Origin: Anseranas semipalmata
Lineage: Eukaryota; Chordata; Aves; Anseriformes; Anseranatidae
NCBI GenBank assembly: GCA_013399115.1
Contig: VXAA01002963.1
Coordinates: forward strand, 1,246,868-1,310,867
Direction of reading: 5' to 3'
Length of the DNA: 64,000 nucleotides
Part shown: piece after piece, positions 48,009 to 60,009 of the stretch
Numbering within the stretch: the first letter of the stretch is position 1
Layout of the letters: each line of letters opens with the position of its first letter
Made by a program: the position numbers and the translations under genes
Notes under the pieces: generated by a model
What the model was told of the DNA's origin: nothing
Seen by the model: the letters and a program-made list of their open reading frames with translations, nothing else
Database searches by the model: none

Positions 48009-48060
48009 AAAAACAAACAAACAAACAACAAACAAACAACAAACAAACAAACAAAAAAAA
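48009..48060. repeat. (AAAC)n/(AAC)n microsatellite
   Basis: About eleven AAAC units are interspersed with CAAC steps and end in an A-run. The Val/Cys/Phe/Leu-rich minus-strand frames here are repeat artefacts. Confidence 0.9.
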
Positions 48061-50705
48061 CAGTGCCTGAGGTATCTGGGTTGTAACTCTTAGAGTGTTA
48101 GCAAAAGCTGGAACTTTTCTGTGGGATGCAGGTTCCTGGGTGGGAGAAGAGACATGAGGAGGTGCAGAAAAGCCTATCTTTTTATAGATAATGGGTAAGG
48201 GGAAAAAAGATATTGGCTGGCTGAAAAGAAACAGCTGATGAAAATATTTGCTGGAGAAAGATGAGAAAAAGTATAGTAGGAAAGAAGAAGGAAAGAACTT
48301 GTGGAAAAAAAAAAAGACAAACACAAATATAAAAAGTCCACCAAAACAAACAAACAAACAAACAAACAAACAAATAAAAACTAAAACAACAACAACAGCA
48401 ACAAAAGACAGTGTAGAGAGAAGAGTCTAAAGAGAAATGAGGACAGTATGCAGAAGACTGTGAGAGAAGATGGGAACAGAAGGCAGAAAGATCTGCAGAC
48501 AGAAGGCAGAGCAGAAGGGAAAGGACTGAAGATTCATACCACTGTCAGAAGGAGGTAAATGTGTGTGACTAGGGACTCCTTGCTAAGGAAAACTGACAAA
48601 CCTGTCATCAGACCAGCCCCAGAAAATGGAGTGGCATGCTGTCTGCCAGCATCAGAACCACAGCAGTGAGGTTGAAATGGATCCAGAGGGAGGGATCCAT
48701 GTGTCACATCACTGCATTTTCACTGGAATGAGTCCAGGATGACATGGCAGAATGGGAAAGGCAACACACTTTTTTTTTTAAAAAAAAAAGATTCATATGT
48801 GATCATGTGATCCTCAGAACACTCACAATTTCTAAGGAAGATGAGAGATGATCAAGGGATGGTGCAATAAAGAAGATCTGCAGGTGCTTAGTCACTGGGA
48901 TTCACTGAAAACTTTGTGAAGGGTGACTGTTCTGGAAAAGTAAGTTCCAAAAATAAGTGCTGATGAAGAAGCCATTGAATCATGCCTTTGGATCCACAGA
49001 AGTTGTTTTAGGTAGCAAGTGACTAAATGAACAGGTTCTAGGTGAAAGAACATATCTGAGCACTGGAAAACAATTTTTTTTCTTTTTCTTTCCTTTTTTT
49101 CTTTTTTTCTTTTTCTTTTGCCAAATCAGTGTGATAATTTGAAGTTTTTGCTTCTTCTACAGCTTTTGAGCAGGATATAGTGATACATCCAGTAGTGCAG
49201 AGTGACTTCCCCAGCTGGGAGATACTGGCTAAACAACAAAGTTCTCACCTGGGAGATATACTCTCTACCTGTGAGTTACAGCCCTAGCAAGTGCAGGTGC
49301 TACAATTTAAATGTGTCCTGTGTCTCTCATGAGACACCCCATTTCTTTTCCAGGAGAAAGTTTGACTTAAAGAATATGATCATACTCAGTTGAAACCAGA
49401 AATAATGGCAGTGACTTTGAGTCCAAAAGGTTGACTGACATTTTCTTTCCAGGAGACGGGAGGAAGATGGTGGAAGCTGAAAGACAATGTTAAGACAAGG
49501 ACACACAACAAATTTTAAATCAATTTGTGAGGGAATTTGGCTGTTGAAAGAGTGCAGAGCTGTTTTTGCTGGAGCTCATAAAAGTGATGCTCTCTCCATG
49601 TGCTTTTGTCTAAATATCTCACAGCAGAAGGGCTGTTTTCAGCCAAGCATTTGCTGACTATTTTGAAAAGCTACTACAGCACTTCAGTATGTCATCTTCC
49701 CTATGGGTCAGAGTCTTCTTGGGTGGTAAGTCTGGCTCATAAGATGTTTGCTGGTCAGTTAGTTGAGCTATCTCTGAACCACTTTTGATGATTCCTGATT
49801 CACAGTCTGGATTCCTTGTGTTTAATTTTTTTTTTTCCTTCACTGTTTTATTTGTGCCAAGCTGTTTTTGGCCTTAATCCATCTATACCAAGATGAGAAG
49901 AAGTAGCAGGTTTATACACCGTATGCACAAATCTCCTGACAGACAACAGGTCTGTGTCAGGAACCTCAGAAAGCATAGGATCTGTTGACCTGAGATAAAT
50001 CTAATGGAGACAGCACTGACCGCATCTATAGTGGTGTTTTAGTACAGAGGTGTAGTCCAATTTTGAAGCATTTCCCCTGCTGGTCCCCTGCTATGTGTTG
50101 GCTTGGTTCACAAAGAAGTTTTGTTGTGCATGAACTAGAATCCTTTCTGGGGAAAACTATACCAAAGCTTCAGTCCAGGAGAGGGCTTGAATGTCCTCCA
50201 GCCTCTCCTGGATATGTATATGTACATATATCCCTTGGATGTCTGTAAACTACAAAATGAGAAAGTACAGCGCAGGGCATTGAACTGAACATAGTTTGAA
50301 GAAAATTTTCTGAATACCATGTAAATGTAGGAGCCTGTGCAAGATGCTTTCTAATGAAGGCACTACTGCATCCTTTGTTCTTTTTTTTTCACAAGTTAAT
50401 AGAGTGGACCACATACAATACTGGGAATTGAATTACATGGGACTTGTACAGCACATGGATATTTCCAAACACAAGGAATTAAAGACTATATTTGTGCTTC
50501 TTGGAATACTGCAGTGGTCACCTTCCAGGCATTACCTTCAGTTCTCTGAGGAGTAAAATCCAGGTGTGTGTGTGTATCATAGATGGTGGGGGGCATGGAA
50601 GCCAAAAGCAGCCATGCCACAGCTACCAGGTGGCTGCAAAGCCATGTGATTCTCATTTGGAGTTCTACCTTTTGATGGGATGGTTTTATCTATCAATGGC
50701 CCTAC
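48061..50705. other. Single-copy DNA with purine-rich tract, no gene seen
   Basis: A strongly purine-rich plus strand (repeated AGAAGGCAGA-like words) occupies about 48240-48560. It contains the (AAAC)n tract at 48342-48405. A pyrimidine-rich tract lies at about 49073-49120. Frames of about 60 codons here are unrecognised. Confidence 0.45.
48342..48405. repeat. (AAAC)n/(AAC)n microsatellite, second copy
   Basis: About nine AAAC units are followed by AAC units, in the same orientation as the tract 300 bases upstream. Confidence 0.9.
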
Positions 50706-50742
<37 letters not shown>

Positions 50743-50801
50743 ATTGTTGTTGTTGTTGTTGTTGCTGTTGTTGTTCTTCTTCTTCTTCTTCTTCTTTTTT
50801 T
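50706..50801. repeat. Compound (TTG)n-(TTC)n-(T)n microsatellite
   Basis: About twenty-two TTG units with two variants (ATT, GCT) switch to about seven TTC units and then a short T-run. The poly-leucine/poly-phenylalanine frame at 50492-50803 is an artefact of this repeat. Confidence 0.97.
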
Positions 50802-53800
50802 AATTTTATTTCCTATCCCAGAGCTATTCCTGCTTCATAATCTATAGCATTTGCCCCACATGGGGATAACCTCAATACTAAGCACGTGGAGTATAAAATA
50901 CTAGTTGCTGCTGCACCTGGTTAAGGGATTTGATCCTAAATCTCAGTCTCAGTTAAGTGTCCAAACCAGTAGCTTAATCTGGGAAGTTTCCTTCTTGCTA
51001 TCATTTACCAGAAAAGTAATCCTGAAGCCAAGCAGTGCTTTCAATGAGAAGACACTTTCCATGAGAATTTAGACTCTGACAAGCTGGTTCTTTCCCAAGA
51101 AGCAATTCCCACTTGCCTCTGCTCAGTACCTCCTAGTACACCACTCAAACACTGCTCCCATTTCCAGTGACTTCAGTGCCAAAATAAACCTTGCTAGACT
51201 AGCATTTGCCAGATACTACACAGTATCTTTAAAAGGACATACTATATCCCCTTTCCAGTGTTCTATGTGTTCTCTGTGGCTATTAAATGTACCTTTGTAG
51301 CTTTTTTTTTTTTTCCTGTTTAATACCAAGCTGTCACCATTATAGCCCTTCCTTGGATTTGGGATAATTTTACCTTCAAGAGCCTTCAAAGATATTTCAA
51401 GGTTTTCAACACTGTCTTTCATAAAGTATTCACTTTGTACTTGCTTGTTTTTTTAATTAACAAGACTTAAATCTGGATGTCTGTCTTTCTGGTTCTGCTC
51501 TTTTCTTTGCTATCCAAACCAGAACACTTCCAGCAGCAATTTATTTATTTATTTATTTTCTGTGCCTTTAAACTGTCATCAAATCTTTACCTTTTGGCCA
51601 ATATATAGGACCCTGATGAATTATTTCAGCTGAAAGGGAAACAGCTGATCTGCATCAGGTTATTCCCCTGTACAATCGGTTTATTTTGAAAAGAATATGC
51701 ACAGATTTCTGAATGCAATTAAAACTGTTTACTGTTTTCTTGTGTACATTTTCCAAGACCGTCTTTTGTACATTCTGCTTCTGCTCCTTGCAGGATTGCA
51801 GTTATCAGGAAGCTAAACAGGTGATAACCTCCTCATTTTCTAGACTGCTGCAAGGAGAGTGCTCCCATCCTATGATGCTGTTGTGATCGCCTTGCTCCCA
51901 CATTCCCAGTATGGATGCATCTGCACTTGCCTTGTCAGGGTCACCCTTATGACTGTTCTTTCACTCTCTACTGCTTTTTTCTGCCAAACATAAAAGCACA
52001 CATCTGTAACCAAGCAATCCCTTAATCCCTGTGTTGGTAGCCACTTTCAGGTCACAGTTGATATCAGATCAGTGGGCTGCTGAATCACTTGGCATAGAGA
52101 TTAGGAACAGCTTAGATGGTGCATTGCTGTATTTCACGTGGGCATTACCAAATTATTGAGACAGATTCCTGGCTCCCTTCAGCTAGTATGGCTTAGTTTT
52201 GGATTGAGTTTGCTGCGTGGTTATTGCCTTGAGTGGTTTCTTCTCACTGCTTTGATTTACTGTTATATAAAGGGACTTCCCCTCCCAGTGTGTCTAGTGA
52301 TGGTACATAGATACCTGTTGAGTTGAAGAAAACCTGTGCCTGTTCAAAACAAAGGTTCACTTGCTGAAAGCCATTAATGCCTTTCACAGAAATTCCTCCA
52401 GCTTAATTTTGTCCATCATCTACATGGAGCTTTAAATGCTGACAGTCTACACAACACATCTATACAACCAAAGAGTAGTATTAATAATAATAATCATAAA
52501 AAAGCTTAAAATTGGTATAAATCAGGCTGCTGGTAAGAAATCAATTAAAAAATCCTGACTGTACTCATAGAAATAAGGCATGTCTGTACAGTGTTCAGCA
52601 GTACACAGTTTAAGCGTACCTGCATCTCAGCTGAGTCAAACTTTATTTATTTTAGTCAAAGTACTCCCTGTCAAAGCCATATTCCCTAGTTATATCTTTA
52701 TTGCTGGCCAAAATTCTGCTCCCTGGTGTTTTCTTAGATATCATGTTTGTTATCAGTGGCCCCAGATTCAAAACTTGTTGTACCTGTCCTGACCATATAT
52801 ACTGGACATGCTTGAGACCTCCTGACATCCTGTTGCCTTGTGCCATCTGCTACTGAATGTTTGGAAATAAAATCTGAGTTCTCAGATTTTTCCAAAAAGG
52901 TTTCTGGATGGAAAAAGAGGACATGTCTTGGGACACCCAAACTCAAGTGTCCTACACTCTTTGTGGTATTGCTTTTGTATCAATGGTGTGTGAATTTTCC
53001 ATTTGGAAGGGTGTTATCTGATATGGGAATTATGACTGTTCCTGTGTTTGAGATGATGTCCCATGAACACATCTGGGTCTAATTTGGAACACATCACATT
53101 TACTTAAAACTTTGTCTTCTGGGACCAAGGGCAAGTTTCTTTCATGCTCTATATGTGTCTTTACTCTGTCCAAAGTAGGCAAAGAACTGACTAAAAACAG
53201 ATCTGCAGGACTGGACAGATAAGAAGTTTTTATAATCTTGTATTTTGATGTTGCAGTGTGGCTTACTGCATTCACATTTGAGTGCCTGTTAGCAAAATCT
53301 CAGTGTATCAGGAGGACAGTAAAAAGTGTAACACTTTGGTGATGCAATTTCTTGCCTGTTTGTTAGTTCCTCTGATCATAGTGTTTACACATATAAAGTT
53401 ATACAAATATTCTGGGCATGTCTTGCCTACTTCTATAATCATTTAGAGATATCCTGTTCCAGCTAGAGGGAAGAGAGATGCACCCATTTTGTGTGTGAAA
53501 TAATGCTTTTTGGTGCGTAAGTTTGCAGACTTCTGCAGGAGCTGTGTGAATGTAACAGCAAGTTCTGAACCTTTAAACTTTTTCTGAGGCCCGTGTTAGC
53601 CTATAAAATGCAAGCTAGAGCTGACAATAAAGTTTTAATTAACAGCTGTCATTTCTGAGACTACTGCTGACAATGTCTGGCTTGTTAAAATGGGACATTG
53701 TTCATGAAACTAATGAAAATACTTCTGTGTCAGAAAGAATGGATGTGTTCCCGCTTTCCCATTTCTGAACACAACCTACAACTGTCTTCCCAGTCTGTGC

Positions 53801-56800
53801 TGTTTTCTCCTTGCACACCCACACATGGTCATCATTGTTTTTTGTTATGTTCTGTGTGACAGTTACAAACTCTTGTCACCTCATCCCAATCTTTTCAGGA
53901 GAATAAGTTTTTATTTTTTATTTTCATGAGGAATAAGGAAGACTAATCAGTTATTTGGCAATGTAATACTTTGAAAGCCCTTTATCACCTTACGTAGGCA
54001 GAGCTAAATTAGCTTTGAGACTATGTCAATCAAACATTAAATAGTTTGGACAAGTTGAGGATAGGCAACTACTGTGGCTCTGCCGTAGAATCACAGGACT
54101 TGGGAGTACAATCACAGCCTGCAATATATAGAAGAAAAAATAGATTCCACTAATCTCCAAAAGAAAGCATCGTGCTAAGGACTGAATTGTACTAAACCAT
54201 AGTGCTACAGACCTGTATAATCTAGGATAAAGTATTTGATTGGTTTACCCAGGTAAACTAAGTTTGGGCATGTTTAGCCAACTGATTAAGCACATCCTGG
54301 TGAACATTTTACTGCCAGGAAATTGGCTGCTGTGAATGGTCTCTCTTTTGGCTTGTTAGTTTGCACCTTGTCAAACTTCAATGATTATCCAGTTCAGCCT
54401 GATGTTGAATAGCATCATGCAGGTGAGTTTGGCTGGGAGACAGACACAAACAGTTTCTAGTGTTGCACAGTCTGGCTCATTTTGCTTATTGCAGGTACTT
54501 CACTTGTCATTTCTGTGTCTTACCGAGGTGTCACACTTGAAAGAGACCTTTCTTCTCCAGTAGCTAACGCTTCAGTATCTTGCAATACTTGTGAGTCTCT
54601 CCAAATTAGACAAAACTAACTGAACTTGCCTTCATTTTTTCCTTCTGTTAACTATCTGATGCATGACTTAGCCTTGGTTATAAAGCTACATAGGGTCTGC
54701 AATAGTTAAAATAAATAAATAAATAAAAGCTAAGTTTCTTCTACATGTCATAGGTGAATTGTATAAACAAATTGGTGCTAGGCCATTGTATCTGCACAGT
54801 GCAAGGAATGGGCTCAATCCAATGCCCCACGAAATGAATAGAAAGAGTTTGGGCCCCAGTGGGCTTTTAATCAATCTTACACTGCAGACAGGTAAATAGT
54901 AAAAAGAACTTGGTGATTCTTGTGAAAACAGAAGGCAAGGAAGAGAATAGGTAGAGGACAATCTGCTTTTACTGCAGGAGAAAGTAAACAAATGATGGAA
55001 ATAATAAATGTGCTGGCAAAAATAAAGTTTCTCCTTACACAAAGCAGGTTGTTTGAATAGCTAACATACATTTCAGTGAATTAGGTTACTTTAATTAATA
55101 AGAGATGATTTTATACATGTTTTCAGAGTACTTCAGAATACTTCTTACAATGTTGCACTGATCAGTAATAAAGCTTGTTAAAAAACATTTGCTAAACGCG
55201 TTCCATTGTATCCTGACATTTGTGTGCTGTTTTAAAAAATCATCTTGTCACAGAAGGATGCTAATGACATAACAACCTAAAGCTTGCCAGTTTGTGAAAC
55301 CTTGGTGTTTAATCGAGATAAATTTTCTTGTTTATACAGCTGTGTAATCAATGTGTGCAGGAAGGTTATGGTCTTATGCAACTATTAACTCTACTTAAAT
55401 ATTACATTTTATCAGTGGACAAATGCATCCTTTTATACAGCAAGTTGTCACAGGCAGAAATTTAGAATTTTAATAATATTCTGCTGTTTTTTTTTTTATG
55501 GCATATTAGATGTTCATAGGATATAGTATAATTTTTCATAAAGCTTCATGAGTCATTCTAGCAAATCATACAAATAGCAAATTACCTAGCTTGTGAAATT
55601 TGAACTTTCTCAGCTATTACTAGCTTGTGTACTTTGAGGAAAATTGTTTATGACTGGCAATTTCTCAAAATAGTAGAAGATCTATTCTATAAATGTCACT
55701 TGTGAACATATGCAATAAACAGAAGAGATGTAGAGTGTTGAAAGTATATGTTTCTATGAACTTGATTACAATAATAGAAAATCACACACAAGACCAAAAA
55801 CGAATGATCCAGCAGGGAAGGGGTTGTGTCTTAAAGTGTAAATTGTTAATTTTCATTGAGAAGTACATCAGTACTTCTTCGATTGTAATATAGAATATAA
55901 AAGACTTGATCAACTAATCTTCATTTCTGCATAAAATACCTCTAGACATATTTATACATTTGAAGGCACAGAAGACAATATTTTTATTTTTAAGGTAATA
56001 GTCTGAGAAGAGAAAAAATATCTAAAGGTGGATGAGTTGCTTTTACAGATAGTAAATTTATTAAAAATGCAGCTTAGTGAAGGAACAAAACTGTATATGT
56101 TTTCAGGCAAAGCTGGTGAGTAGATGACCTTCAAATGAACGAAGTAGACAAGAAAACTGAAAAAAAAGTGAAAAATCGTTTGCTTAAATGTTTTCTAAAT
56201 TAAATGATTTCACTTCTTTAAAAAAAAAACAGTTTAGATATGAAAATGGCTATATTTTCAGGAATTGAATTTTTAAAAGGAAATGAAACAAAACTATGAA
56301 ACAAATTCTTTGAGGATGATGCAAGGTAGAACTCTTCTTTTCTTTGTGAAGGAGAGGAGATGGATGGGGAGGGTTGATGGGGTGTTTGTAGGAAACATTC
56401 ACAACTCACAACTTTACTTATAAGGTGTTCTCTGTTACACATGCAGCCTTAGTAAAATATCCTGTGGTTGAAATTCTGGTTGTGCTACATCTGTGGGAGT
56501 TCTGTCATGAGTTTGAAAGGATCCATGGTTTCACTCTTAATCTTTATGTCCTTAAGAAGCATTTCTGCACTTCTAAATGTAGAAAGAAAAATTGGGAGTT
56601 AGAAAGGCAGAGATGTGAGAGTAGGAAGCAGTCTTTTTGAGATGGATGGAAGAGGAGGATGTTCTTCAAAGACGATTAGACCGGCACATAAACCCTTTCT
56701 GTTTCTCTTGTGTCCCTAGCACTGCTCCCTCTTGATTCATTCTCTTTCCTTTGCATTTTCTTGAGAGAACATTCAGTTAGTGCTGTAGTGGAAAGTGCCA

Positions 56801-59096
56801 AAAATATTCATGAAGCGCTGTATTTCTGCTGCTGTGTCAAACACATCATGAGGAAGCAGCCCATAAAATGTTCTCCCCTTTTAATTACTACCTGCACTCC
56901 AATTCTTGAGCAGGTGTTGAAAGGCAGCAATGTCCAATAGACTAAGCAAACCATTCCAGTACATTCTGGAAATAGTGTGTTCTTTGGAAGACACAAATTG
57001 AACTGTGTTCTTAGGAATGTCTTAAAATTTCTACTTGGGATTAATTTATTATTTGGTTTTCAAAGAAAAATAGGTATCGAGTGAGCTTGAAATAGACTTT
57101 CAGTCATAAACTTAGCAGAACTTCAGAAAAATTCTGGAATTGCTAGTTATCATTACCATTACTGAATGTTCAGCTTCAAGTGTTCACTAAAGTTGAGCCA
57201 TTTTGTTCATAGCTATTCCTAGGGCATATATTTGCACAATTATGACTCGGTACTGTGTATGAAAATGGGACACCAGGCCATCTGCAAACACTTCACACAC
57301 AAATCCATGGTTTTTCATGAAAAAGAGTGAATAAAAATATACTAATGAAAAAAAAAACCACACAAAACCAACAAAAAAAAAAAACAAAGAATTTGAAATC
57401 CTTTAAAAATGTTTATGTATTTAGAATCAAGCTTACATCTTTGCAAAAGCATTTTTTTTCCTGCAGCTTTCTCCAGTTGTAAGTAGAATGCAGTTTCAAC
57501 ACTGATTGCTTCTAAGTGTTTTAAAACATTTAAACACAAATTATTTGCATTCAAAGCCTTGATCTTTGTTCTCAAGACCTCAAAAATGCCAAGAAAGGCT
57601 GAACTTCTTGTCACTTGTTTTCACCCACATGCATTAGTAATATTCCATTTCTAGAAAGTAATTCTGATTCAACACCTTTTACTTGAAACAGGCAATTTCT
57701 TCCATAATTTTCTTCACTTGCTATTTGTGAATTAAGGGACTTGACAGCCCACTATAATGGTTGGACTAATGACCTGTCCTTGAAATGTTTCAGTTTTGCA
57801 TTTTATATTTTCAAGGATGACGATAAGAATGACAGAAAAGGAGGTAATAAATTGCTGTACATACTATGCAGCTTTAAAGTGAACCATAGCTTGAACTACT
57901 CCATGAAGCCTAAGTAGGAAGAGTCTTTTCAGTCCTTAAAGACAAACTTGTGTCAGAAATAAATATCCAACTAAGAAAGCAAGCCTTGGAAAAAGTTTCT
58001 ATGTGTTCATATGGCCTATTCAGTTACATCCAGCTTCCTCTGGAACTAATTATGATACAACACTGGAATTCCTAGCATTTTTCTCCACAGCATAATACAA
58101 AAACAAAACAAAATTTATTGCACTGTAGATGATGCTTTTCAAGTGTGGAGAGAGTCAAGTGATTTTCAAGTTCTTTTTGAATGTGATTAAAATTTTAAAA
58201 TAAAATATGGATATATTCGCAAACTACAAGGACTTTGTGCTCTTATTCTATATTCTTGCGATTTTGTATTGAACAGAAAAGATCTAATCTAGTCAGGTGC
58301 AACAAGTTTGACATTGCTGACCATCTCTTGAGTCTGGTGAATTATTTAAGAATTGGGTGCACAAAGTGCAGGATCATGCTTTATTCTTGGTTAATATTAT
58401 ATATGAATTACAAAATTCTATTTGCTGCCTTCTGAGCAAAAGCCATGCAGATTTCTGAATTTCCTCCTTCAGCTCCTTGGTGATTTTGCTTTCTTTCTTG
58501 TTCTCACCGAGGCTGTGCACACTGCTGCAAGTAGTTGTGTGACATAGTTACTGCTCTGTTAACCTGCAGCCTCCCACTGTTTTTCCTCCCATCTTCTGTC
58601 CACCTTCCAGTGTTCTGAAAATTCATTGCACTGTCAGCCTAAGCCCAGGTAAATAATAGTTAAAAAATATATATTTTCTGTGCCCTGAATGTCCAGTAAA
58701 AGGTTTCATGAATTATGATAGGAGAGAGTAAAAAGGCCTCTGAAGACAAGGAGAAACGTAAATCAGGCATTCAGTGTTAGTTGTAATACCAAAGTGACCT
58801 CTTTCCATTAACACCACTAGAATTTCCAGGAATTGGAATTTCCTGAAGTTTGCTTGAACAACCCACATTAACCATTAGAAGCCTCTGGGCTCAGCTGTGT
58901 CCTACAAACACAAAGGAGAAAACTAGTAGGAAACAGCACAAGAATATAAATAAGTAGTGTTTTCCATTGATAAAGCTTGAGGCATGTTACATGAGGTGAA
59001 TTGGGAGCACAGTTGGGAGGAACTTGGGTTCTGTCTATACAGCCAATAAATTCAAAGCCCAGAGCCTCCAATATCCTCCAGGTTATCAGTGAAGCT
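50802..59096. other. Single-copy AT-rich DNA, no gene seen
   Basis: Simple sequence: T-run near 51302-51315, (TTTA)n at 51540-51559, (AATA)n at 54709-54728 and A/T-runs near 55490-55498 and 56220-56230. Around 53590-53720 the sequence contains TTTTAATTAACAGCTGTCATT, a homeodomain-like core abutting an E-box, which might be regulatory. I see no exon I would defend. Confidence 0.45.
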
Positions 59097-59122
59097 TTTT
59101 GTTGTTGTTGTTGTTGTTGTTA
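59097..59122. repeat. (TTG)n microsatellite beside the LTR
   Basis: Eight TTG units lie about 25 bases upstream of the LTR start. Confidence 0.9.
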
Positions 59123-59147
59123 TCTCTATCCATTCATCCTCATTGGT

Positions 59148-60009
59148 TGCATTGGGTGTAGGTAACAAGGTGTTGGTAGTGGGGGAGCTGCAGGAGTGGC
59201 TTCTGTGGGAGGAGGCTGGGGACTGACCTTGTGTCACACACAGCCAATTCCAGCCAGCTACAACAGACCCATTGCAGGACAGTGCTGAGTCTATGAGCCA
59301 AGCTTGTTGCACCCCTCTAAAACATTTAAGAAAGAGCAGAAAACAGCAGACTGAGAGAGGAGGAGGGAACAAAAAGGGAGTGAGAAACTACAAGAGGAAC
59401 ACCAAGTGGAGGAGGAGGAAGTGCTCCATGGTGGAGCAGATGTTCGCAAAAGGACTGCAACCCATGGGGGACCCATGCCGGATCAGAAGAAAAGAGCAGG
59501 AAGGAATAGTGGAGATAAACCACTACATCCTGACCACAACCAGCCCTGTGCAGCTTGTTGCCTCACTGGATGGACTGAGTGTAACATTCGATAATAACAA
59601 GGGGGAGAAGAGGAGTTTAGAGTGAAGTTGAGCATGGGAATAAAAGGAGGGGTGTGTTTTCCCTAAGTGTTTTAATTAAACGTGTTAATATTTTAATGTT
59701 TCTTCTTCTTCTTCTTCTTCTTCTTCTTCTTCTTCTTCTTCTTCTTCTTCTTCTTCTTCTTCTTTTCCTTGATACCAAATTCAGACTGCAGTATCTACAT
59801 TCCTTAGAAATAAATTAAGCTAAATTCCCAAACTGAGTCTGTTTCACCTGTGACAGTAACTGGGAAGTGATCTCCCTGTTTTTATTTCATCCTCTGAGTC
59901 TTGTTCTCTCATTAATCCTGTTATTACCCTTCCTTTCCCACAAGGGGTAGAAGGAGTAAATGAGTGGCTGGGTGGGTTCTTGGCTGCCAGCTGAGGCTAA
60001 CCCACCACA
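59148..60009 (+). mobile_element. ERVL-type LTR, plus strand
   Basis: This is an 862-base LTR starting TGCATTGGGTGTAGGTAACA and ending GCTAACCCACCACA. It is the plus-strand relative of the copy at 40988 (shared start, GTGCTCCATGGTGGAGCAGA block, GACCACAACCAGCCCTG block). It is also related to the window-start copy at 1-409 (shared GACAGTAACTGG...GTGATCTC block and 3' end). A (TTC)n expansion sits inside at 59699-59764. Flanking bases TTGGT (left) and CCAGC (right) do not form a duplication. So the ends were altered, or the element arose by recombination between copies. No primer-binding site follows the 3' end and no internal viral genes are seen, so it is a solo LTR. Frames such as 59272-59625 are LTR shadows. 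Confidence 0.92.
59699..59764. repeat. (TTC)n array within the LTR
   Basis: About twenty-two uninterrupted TTC units lie in the second half of the LTR. The other two family copies lack it, so it expanded after this copy inserted or in its source copy. Confidence 0.97.

Noticed and set aside
48009..48405. Two (AAAC)n arrays with overlapping Cys/Phe/Leu-rich frames
   Set aside because: The frames are products of simple repeats in three registers; there is no sign of coding.
50492..50803. 103-codon frame with a long poly-leucine, poly-phenylalanine end
   Set aside because: It is translation of the (TTG)n-(TTC)n microsatellite.
59272..59625. 117-codon plus frame
   Set aside because: It is a shadow frame inside the LTR and is not related to any retroviral protein.
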